From contig CAZLKN010000022.1 in assembly GCA_964560135.1 (NCBI GenBank), positions 1 through 49,515 on the forward strand: 49,515 nucleotides of DNA. Reading direction: 5' to 3'. This stretch comes from CAZLKN01 sp964560135 (GTDB taxonomy: Bacteria > Actinomycetota > JAICYB01). A program made the translations under genes and the position numbers. How positions within the stretch are numbered: position 1 is the first letter of the stretch; the number at the start of each line of letters is the position of its first letter. Positions 29,018 through 36,200 of this stretch are shown here, in pieces. A model generated the notes under the pieces. The model saw only the letters and a program-made list of their open reading frames with translations. It was not told where the DNA came from and did no database searches.

Positions 29018-29569
29018 ATGATATCCTCGCGTATCCTACGCGTTCTCGTCGGGCTGTCAGCCACCGTGCTTCTGGCTGCGGCATGCGGTAACGGCGACGA
29101 CCTAGCGGACGATCCCGGATCGCCCGCCCCCGACACGGTTCCGGATGAACCGGACCTCCTGGAGGGCGAACTCCACGCCTGCGCCGAGGGCCTTCCCCTC
29201 CCCGATGGGATCACGGTCCTTCAGAGCGGGCAGGCTCCGGCCGGCGACGGATCGGACACATGCATCGCGACGCTGCAGAGCACAGAGTCGGTCGAGGCCG
29301 CGACCGGTACCTACCAGACGGCCCTCGACGACGCCGGTTGGACCCACACCACCGAGCAGGAGGAGGAGTCCGGAAACGTCCTCCGCTTCACGGAACCCGA
29401 ATGCGGATTCCTGGTCGTAGTCACCGGACAGACCGCCGCCGAGATGGGCCTCGTCTCCCCCGAACAGGCCCAGCCCGACGCGACCGTGGTCCTGGCCCAG
29501 TTCCTGGACTGCGACCAGATGCCGCCGGCCCAGCAGGAGCAGCCGGAGCAGCAGGAGCAGCCCGAGTAG
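29018..29569 (+). CDS. Putative lipoprotein of unknown function
   Basis: A 183-residue predicted lipoprotein. Signal peptide and lipobox LLAAAC end at about residue 24. An acidic Pro/Asp linker precedes a small domain with paired cysteines (HACAEG, DTCIAT, PECGFL, DCDQM). The C-terminus is a Gln/Glu/Pro repeat (PEQQEQPE). ATG 29018 has GGGAGG 5 bp upstream; an upstream extension was rejected because the signal peptide starts here. The A/G-T-Y-Q-x-A-L-x-x-A-G-W stretch is typical of small lipoproteins measuring ligand-binding folds, but no function can be assigned. Confidence 0.78.
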   Translation: MISSRILRVLVGLSATVLLAAACGNGDDLADDPGSPAPDTVPDEPDLLEGELHACAEGLPLPDGITVLQSGQAPAGDGSDTCIATLQSTESVEAATGTYQTALDDAGWTHTTEQEEESGNVLRFTEPECGFLVVVTGQTAAEMGLVSPEQAQPDATVVLAQFLDCDQMPPAQQEQPEQQEQPE

Positions 29570-29725
29570 GGCTACGAGGCCGGCACATTCTCGAAGGCGT
29601 CGGTCCCCACCGTCGCCCCTGGCCGTCGTCGGCGACGCGGATCGTTTCGTAGTACGGGGCGCCTGGCGACTTCCGTCAACGCGACCGCCTGCTCGCGTCC
29701 CTGGGAGTTTCCGGGAGTACCGTGG

Positions 29726-30388
29726 GTGCTGATGAATCCGCGCGATTGGGCACCCCTCGTGAGACCGAGGATGAGAGGCCGGTTCCATCAGGTCGCCTTC
29801 TTCATCTCGCTGCCCGCCGGGGTGGCCCTCGTGTGGGCGGCCCGTGGTGGCACGGCTCGGGCGGCCGCAGCGGTGTACGCGGTCAGCCTGGCCGCCCTGT
29901 ACGGCATCAGTTCGCTGTACCACAGGATCGACTGCTCGCCCCGCACCCGAAGCATGATGCGACGAACCGACCACGCGATGATCTACGTCCTCATCGCCGG
30001 GTCCTACACGCCCTTCGGGATGATCGGCATGGATGGGGCCATGCGCTGGGTGGTACTGGGAGCGGTCTGGGCAGGAGCTATAGCGGGCGTCGTGCTGAAG
30101 CTCGGCTGGTTCGGCCGCCTCCGGCGCTTGAGCGCGGCCATGTACATCGGGCTCGGATGGTTGGCGGTCATCGGCGCCCCGCAACTCGTGAGGTCGCTGT
30201 CCGCCCCCGTCCTCGCCCTCATCGTCGCGGGAGGTGTCCTCTACACGCTGGGGGCCATCGTGCTGGCGCGACGCCGGCCCGATCCCGCCCCGGCCGTCTT
30301 CGGCTACCACGAGGTCTGGCACGTGTTCGTCGTGGTCGCCAGCATCTGCCACTACACGGCAGCGATGATGGTCGTCGCGAGAGCCTGA
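29726..30388 (+). CDS. Hemolysin III / PAQR-family membrane protein
   Basis: A 220-residue integral membrane protein with seven predicted helices. The PAQR/HlyIII signatures are present: ISSLYHRIDC, RRTDHAMIYVLIAGSYTPF and the final GYHEVWHVFVVVASICHY, which supply the Ser-His-Asp-His-His set of the metal-dependent hydrolase-like site. Bacterial members were named for weak hemolytic activity; the native role is probably membrane homeostasis. The start is GTG 29726 with GGGAG 8 bp upstream; ATG 29732 is the alternative. Confidence 0.9.
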   Translation: MLMNPRDWAPLVRPRMRGRFHQVAFFISLPAGVALVWAARGGTARAAAAVYAVSLAALYGISSLYHRIDCSPRTRSMMRRTDHAMIYVLIAGSYTPFGMIGMDGAMRWVVLGAVWAGAIAGVVLKLGWFGRLRRLSAAMYIGLGWLAVIGAPQLVRSLSAPVLALIVAGGVLYTLGAIVLARRRPDPAPAVFGYHEVWHVFVVVASICHYTAAMMVVARA

Positions 30389-30415
30389 CCGCGGATCCAA
30401 GCTCGGGATCGACCA

Positions 30416-30916
30416 TCAACCCGCGGCGAAGAGTGCGAGCTGCTCCGGCGGATACGAAGGAAGAGCGGCCGCCGGAGCAGTGGCAACCGACCTGAAGCGT
30501 TCGAGGACGCCGAGGGCCCAGCGTTCGGCTCGCACCTCCGAGCGGCGCAACCCGAGGCGGAACTGCCGGATGTGGCAGGCCTCGTGAGCGGCAAGAGCAA
30601 CGAGGTTCTCGCGCCACCCGTCCACACGGATCGCCGGGGCGGTCTTCAGGCCGCGGTACCGATACGTTCGTGGGTAGCCCCGGTCGCGGGGAAGCCGGGG
30701 AAGGAGCAGGACCACCAGGTAGCGGGTCTGCGGATCGAGCCGGGCCCGGACCGGGCGGCCCGGGTAGGCACGTCCGCAGAACGACTCCCGGGAGTGGCGG
30801 ACCGGACGGAGATGGATCTCCACATCCGTCGCGTCCACACCTCGGAAGCCCTCACCCACGAGCCGCCGCAACTCAGCGGGATCAGACCTGATGTCCTCAC
30901 TGCAGCGGATCAGCAT
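30416..30916 (-). CDS. Small HExxH-motif protein, putative metalloprotease-like
   Basis: A 166-residue soluble protein with ALAAHEACHIRQF, an HExxH zinc-binding helix, near residue 112. The rest is Arg-rich with no transmembrane segment. I do not recognise the family beyond the SprT/zincin-like motif, so proteolysis is inference. ATG 30916 was chosen because TACGAT (30923-30928, minus strand) ends 6 bp upstream, fitting leaderless transcription; a GTG at 30931 would lie upstream of that start site. A perfect palindrome covers the expected -35 region. Confidence 0.65.
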   Translation of the reverse strand: MLIRCSEDIRSDPAELRRLVGEGFRGVDATDVEIHLRPVRHSRESFCGRAYPGRPVRARLDPQTRYLVVLLLPRLPRDRGYPRTYRYRGLKTAPAIRVDGWRENLVALAAHEACHIRQFRLGLRRSEVRAERWALGVLERFRSVATAPAAALPSYPPEQLALFAAG

Positions 30917-30943
30917 CCGATGATCGTACACACCGAGTGAGGA

Positions 30944-30963
30944 GAATCACATCCATGTGATTC
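30944..30963. promoter_or_regulatory. Perfect 20-bp inverted repeat, candidate operator
   Basis: GAATCACAT-CC-ATGTGATTC has two 9-bp arms and a 2-bp centre. It lies 28 bp upstream of the HExxH gene ATG and overlaps the -35 position (30946-30951) of that gene's TACGAT promoter; it is also 120 bp upstream of the divergent coiled-coil gene. AT-rich against a GC-rich background, it looks like a repressor site. Confidence 0.6.
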
Positions 30964-31083
30964 CGGTGCACCCCGGGGCCGGTCAGCGGATCGTTACCCG
31001 CAGGCCGGACCTGTCGGTGAGGACGGCTATCGTGGCTGAGCCTTCCCACCAGGCTTCCCCCTGAGCCCCGACGAGGTGCGAGA

Positions 31084-31449
31084 ATGGTCAGGTCGAACAT
31101 CGAGCTGTACGATGCGCTGCGCGTCCACATGCCCGAGGAGGCGGCGAAGTTGATCGCAGACCGGCTTCCCCACACCGAGGAACTCGCCACGAAGAGCGAC
31201 ATCGGCGCGCTCGAACTCTCCACGAAACGCGACATCCGAGGACTTGAACTCTCCACAAAGAGCGACATCCGCGCACTCGAACTCTCCACGAAGGGCGACA
31301 TCCGTGAGTTGAAGCTGGCCACGGAAGCGCAGATCCAAGAGCTCAGAGCCGATATCCGCGGCTGGATGCTTACGTTCTTCGTCCCCCTGTGGATCGGCGT
31401 CTACGGCACCCTCGCCGCCGTCGTGGTCACCCTGATCCTCCGCGGCTGA
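31084..31449 (+). CDS. Hendecad-repeat coiled-coil protein with C-terminal membrane anchor
   Basis: A 121-residue protein. The N-terminal 30 residues (MVRSNIELYDALRVHMPEEA, AKLIADRLP) form a small helical head. Residues of about 33-88 are five 11-residue repeats of the form L-S-T-K-x-D-I-R-x-L-E. A transmembrane helix follows (MLTFFVPLWIGVYGTLAAVV). The layout resembles DUF1640/CCDC90-type proteins. A paralogue with the same head, repeat period and anchor is at 46517-46954. ATG 31084 has GAGG 7 bp upstream. Function unknown. Confidence 0.8.
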   Translation: MVRSNIELYDALRVHMPEEAAKLIADRLPHTEELATKSDIGALELSTKRDIRGLELSTKSDIRALELSTKGDIRELKLATEAQIQELRADIRGWMLTFFVPLWIGVYGTLAAVVVTLILRG

Positions 31450-31498
31450 ACCTCGCTTCTACACACCGGTTCTGGGGAGCCCAAATGCCCACTGGACG

Positions 31499-32347
31499 TC
31501 AGGCGACTGCTCGGCCGATCACCGCCGCTCCCCAGGCGATGAGCGCCACGCCGGCGAACCGGGCGAGCCGGTGCCCCGACGGCGCGAGCTTCTCCGCCAC
31601 GACAACGAGCGCGATCGCTGCGACCCAGACGAGATTCATCACTCCCCCGACGAACAGGAGAGCCATGAGCGTCCAGCAGCAGCCCACGCAGTAGAGACCG
31701 TGAGCGAGGCCCATGCGCAGGGCCCCCGCGGCCCCCGGCCGCCAGTGCTCGGTGAGGAACTGGACCGGCGACCGGCAGCGCCGGAGGCACGCGTGCTTCA
31801 ACGGGGTGAGCTGGTAGAGGCCGGCGACCACGAGGATCGCACCGCCGGCGACGGCGCTCGCGGTGTGGAGCGCCGGTGTCAGCAGCAAGGCTCGATGCAG
31901 GACGAGCTGGACAGCGGCGGCACCCAGACCGAACGCGGTCCAGACGATCAGATATCCCGAGGCGAACACGCTCGTTGCGGACACGCTCCGGCTGGACTCG
32001 GCCTCCGGCGCGACGGCCCCGTAGAGGAGGATCATGGGGGCCGCCCCCGGCAGCATCATCGCCACCATCATCACCGCCCACATACCGAACAGCACGAGGA
32101 ACGTCGCACCCGAGGCCTGACCGGCCATGCCCTCGGGCCCCCCGGCGCCCATCGGATGGGCGTCCATCCCGGCACCGGTCGCGAGGTACGCCCAGGCGAG
32201 CGCCGCGATGGCGAACAACGCCACCGCGACCGCTCCTCGCTGGCGACGGGCGAGGCGCTCGGCGAGGGTCGGCCCGGCGTCGGACCCCGACCGCTCGTCC
32301 TGCCGTCGCAACTGCTGCCGTGCCGTCCTATCCGACGACGCCGGCAT
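31499..32347 (-). CDS. DUF2182 integral membrane protein
   Basis: A 282-residue polytopic membrane protein, about seven helices. The Met-rich segment FGMWAVMMVAMMLPGAAPM, a cysteine pair in LKHACLRRC and GLYCVGCCWTLMAL are DUF2182 signatures and suggest metal contacts. It overlaps the DUF1326 gene by 20 bp, and the two families are usually neighbours, so they probably act as one membrane system of unknown function. ATG 32347 has no clear ribosome site, consistent with translational coupling. Confidence 0.85.
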   Translation of the reverse strand: MPASSDRTARQQLRRQDERSGSDAGPTLAERLARRQRGAVAVALFAIAALAWAYLATGAGMDAHPMGAGGPEGMAGQASGATFLVLFGMWAVMMVAMMLPGAAPMILLYGAVAPEAESSRSVSATSVFASGYLIVWTAFGLGAAAVQLVLHRALLLTPALHTASAVAGGAILVVAGLYQLTPLKHACLRRCRSPVQFLTEHWRPGAAGALRMGLAHGLYCVGCCWTLMALLFVGGVMNLVWVAAIALVVVAEKLAPSGHRLARFAGVALIAWGAAVIGRAVA

Positions 32348-32960
32348 TGTTCATGTGCAGGTTCGCGAACTGACCATAGGAGTCCTTGAGGTCCAGCTCG
32401 ATGCCGTTGGTCGCCTTCGTCGTTCCGCTGCCGATCTCGGCGAGGCGGTACTCGAAGCCGTGGGGCAGGTCGATCCGTGCGCGATGCGTCTCACCGCTCA
32501 CGGGGTTGCGGATGGGCTCGCCGACGGTCTCCACCACTCCGGGAACAACCAGGCGCGCGCGGCGTTCGTCGACGTCGACCTCGAACTCGATCGGCTTGAA
32601 CAGCGTCTCCAGCCGGTTGGGCGACATCTTCGCGTAGACCCACCAGACGGTGGCCATCTCCTTGGTCTCCTCGCCCGTGAGGATCTTCTCCAGCGCCTCC
32701 CGCTGCTTCGCGTCCGCGCGCTCGTCGATGACGAGGCGCATCGTCCCGTCTCCCTGGTGGACGGCACCGGGCCACTTGTAGAGCGCCGCCGCCCGCAGAC
32801 CGTCGATCCGGACGTCGCCGAAGTGGCCCTCGTCGAACTGGTAGCCGACGGCAGCCTCACAGCTGCCGTGCGTCGGCAGCGCGCTAAACTGGCACGGACA
32901 CCCATACGAGCAGTTGCAGTTGGCGAACTCGCGGGCCTTCAGTTCCCACTCTGTTGCCAT
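32328..32960 (-). CDS. DUF1326 family protein
   Basis: A 210-residue soluble DUF1326 protein. The N-terminal Cys cluster FANCNCSYGCPCQFSALP is the family hallmark and a likely metal site. The middle shows GHFGDVRIDGLRAAALYKWPG, cut here to its recognisable part. The start is ATG 32960 with AGGAGGAGG 5 bp upstream. It is the first gene of a two-gene operon with DUF2182 behind the promoter at 33032-33061. Confidence 0.88.
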   Translation of the reverse strand: MATEWELKAREFANCNCSYGCPCQFSALPTHGSCEAAVGYQFDEGHFGDVRIDGLRAAALYKWPGAVHQGDGTMRLVIDERADAKQREALEKILTGEETKEMATVWWVYAKMSPNRLETLFKPIEFEVDVDERRARLVVPGVVETVGEPIRNPVSGETHRARIDLPHGFEYRLAEIGSGTTKATNGIELDLKDSYGQFANLHMNNAGVVG

Positions 32961-33031
32961 CTGGACCTCCTCCTCCTTCGCAGCGAACCCCGCTGCAACC
33001 ACGCTCCGAACAACCCGGGCGCGACTCCTCA

Positions 33032-33061
33032 ACCGTACGGCCCGGCCTCGAGTGGGTTCAA
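33032..33061 (-). promoter_or_regulatory. Promoter of the DUF1326-DUF2182 operon
   Basis: On the minus strand TTGAAC (33056-33061), an 18-bp spacer and TACGGT (33032-33037). The leader to the DUF1326 ATG would be about 65 nt. The remainder of the 266-bp divergent gap up to 33226 holds no clear second promoter or RNA structure. Confidence 0.5.
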
Positions 33062-33226
33062 GGTCTCCTTACACACTCAGCCTCCGGCACCCGACGTTCT
33101 CCGGCGAACCGGATGCAATACCTGCCGCGCTTCGTGCGTCCTTGCAGGAGAGCGCTGTGGCGAAGCCGCGCCCTTAGGGTGGGATACCAGAGTGACGTCG
33201 GTGTACGCGATTTGAAGGATGGTGTG

Positions 33227-36200
33227 ATGGCGACGAAGCCCAGGACACACGGGACACCGGAACCCGCGACGCGACGACACTCTCGATGGCACCGCCCACT
33301 GCTGGCCGTCGTCCTGGCCATGTCGTTCGTGGTCCCTCCGGGAGCCGGCGCGGACCGGCCTGCCCAGGCGGAGCCGGACGCCGGGGAGCCGGAAGAGGTC
33401 ATCATCTCTCATCAAGACGAGATCGAGCACTGGCTGATCGGCGGCGGGGCCGACTACTGGTACGACAACTGCATCCGCACCGACAACGACTCGGAGGCCT
33501 TCCTGCGGCGACGCGGCGCGGAGGAGTCCTTCTTCGGCACCCTCGACACCATCGACGACCCGGACACCTGCCGCACCTACCTCAGCGCCGCGGCCGACGA
33601 GAGCGGCTTCTACTACTACGATGAGCCCACGGAGTCCATCGAGGCCTATTACGCAGACTCGTTCGTCAAGGCCGTCCTCGGTGAGATCGGCCGGCTGCGC
33701 CTGCACGAGCTGAGTGATCTCGCCCTCGGCGACGACCATGTCTACTGGGTGGAGAGCGACCCGGAGGAGCTCCTACCCGACCAGGTCCACATCCGCAGGA
33801 TGGACAAGGACGGCGGCGACGCCGAGACGCTCCTGAGCTACGAGGGCACGGCCCGGTTCCCGGACCTCGCGGTCGGTGAGGGATGGGTCCTGTGGACCGA
33901 CGACGACGGTCTCCAGGGGACCCACCTCGCCTCCTGCAACGGCTCCTGCGACCGCACGCACCTTCACGAGGCCCCCACCCGGCGGTCGACGGTCGCCTTC
34001 ACCGAGACCGGCGACTTCTTCTGGAAGAACCTGGACTCACCCGGCGAGACGGCGCCCCGCGTATACCGCACGCGCTGCTCGGCCGACGGCTGCGAGACCG
34101 ATCATCTCTACACGGCCCCCGATCCGATGCGGATCCGCAGCTTGGCCGCGGGCGCCGGCCACGTCTTCTGGCTCGAGTCGCCGTCCAACGATGCCGACGG
34201 CCGGATCATGCGCATGGAGGCCGGCGGTGGCACCGCCGAGATCGTCCGCGAGGACGCGTACGCGGGCACCACGATCGATCCCGGCCGCCTCGACGTCGAC
34301 ACCGAGGGGCTGTACTACCAGTCGCTCGACCGGATGCGCGTCCTGCGCATCCCGGTGGACGCGCCGGCCATCGTCCGGGAGATCACGTTCCGCGGCTGGG
34401 AGGTGACCCAGGCCGTCCAGAACGTCGAGTCCAACGACGTCCCCCTGGTGGCGGGCAAGGACACCTACGTCCGCCTCTACGCGGAGGTCGACGGCCCGGA
34501 CGCCGCGGGGGTTCAGGCGCTGCTGCACGGCGAACGTGACGGGACGCCGCTGCCCGGCTCCCCGTTGCGCCCTTTGAACGGCGCGATCCCGGTCAACGAC
34601 GACGACTCGCTCGGCGACCAGCGCTCGGATCCCGACAGCGGGTGGCTCTTCCGGTTGCCGTCGAGCTGGACGAAGACCTCCGACGCGGCGATCCCTCTCG
34701 AGGACGCCGACGTCGACCTCCGCGCCGAGATCGACCCGCAGGGCGCGATCGCCCCCACCGCTCCGGCGGACACCGCCGAGGGCACGTTCACGCTCGTGGC
34801 GAAGGCGCCCACCTGCATCGAGACGCACGAGGTGCGGACGGCGACGGCGCGCCAGCGCTCCTGGGACGACACGGTCGCGAACGTGTTCGATCTCTCCGAG
34901 TCGGTGCATCCCACGGTCGGCTTCCTTCCCTTCCCGAAGGAGGGGTCCCTGGAGAGGCCGGTCTTCTGCCGGAAGGGTCTCGCCTACGGGCCGTTCTGCA
35001 AGGGTCCCTACGATCTCGACAACACGTGGCACCGGACGCAGCTCATGGCCAAGCTGGTGCGCAAGAACCAGCTCGGGAGCACGCCGTCGGTATGCATCGA
35101 CACGGGCGCACGGAAGCTCACCGGTGGCATCGTGCATCCCGACGCGGAGTGGGAGAAGTCGGGCTACGCGCTGCACCGTGGACCCGTCCCCAGCGCCTTT
35201 TTGAGCAAGGTTCCGCACTACGGGCGGTGGAGCCGCCCCCTGAACCGCGACGTGGGCCACGCGATGACCCTCGTCCACGAGGTGGGCCACAACTACCGCC
35301 GCCGGCACGTCGACTGCGGGGGTCCCGACACACTCGACCACGACTACCCGTACGATCCCTGCACGCTGGACGACGGCGACCCCGATTCCGGCTCCACCCA
35401 CTTCGGCTTCGACACACGGTTCCGCGAGCCCGTGTACCCCGGGCTCGTCGGCGGCGATCCGCACAACCGTGACTACATGGCCTACGGCTCCCCCCGCTGG
35501 GTGAGCGACTACACGTGGCGGGCGCTCTTCGACCGCACCCGGCCCCCGGAGCCGATCGTCCCGCCCCTGAGCCCGAGCGCGGCCGGGGGCCCGGACGCCT
35601 ACCTGCTGATCTCGGGTGGCGTGTCGATGACCGAACCGGACGGCGAGCTGAACGCGACGTGGCGCTACCCGACCGCCGATGCCGGCGCCGACCTCGTGGC
35701 CACGTGGGAGGCCGAGACGGCGCAGCCGCGGGACGGTGAGCGTTTCCACGTCCGCCTCCTGGACGCCGACGGGGACGTCCTGGCCGACGTGGCCGCCGGG
35801 CTCCCGGACGGCTTCACCGCCGACGGCTCGCTGGATCTCCCGCTCAACCTCGTCATCCCCGAGCCCGAGGGGACCGTGGCCCGCATCGAGCTGCTCGACG
35901 ACGGGACGGTGCTGGACGGCTTCAGCCCGCACGCGAACGCGCCCGAGGTGAACGTCCTCGCGCCATCCGGTGGAGAGGTCGCCGACGAGAGCGTCACCGT
36001 CGAGTGGGAGGCGACCGATCCCGACGACGTTCCCTTCCTCGAGTACACGGTGCAGTACAGCCCGGATCTCGGTGAGACCTGGCAGGTGGTTCTCGCCGAC
36101 GAGGCCGGGGTGGGCGACGGGATCGTGGAGCGCCGGACGGCGGACCTGCGCGGGCAGCCGTCCAGCGGTCAGGACACCGCGCTGCTGCGGGTACTGGCCA

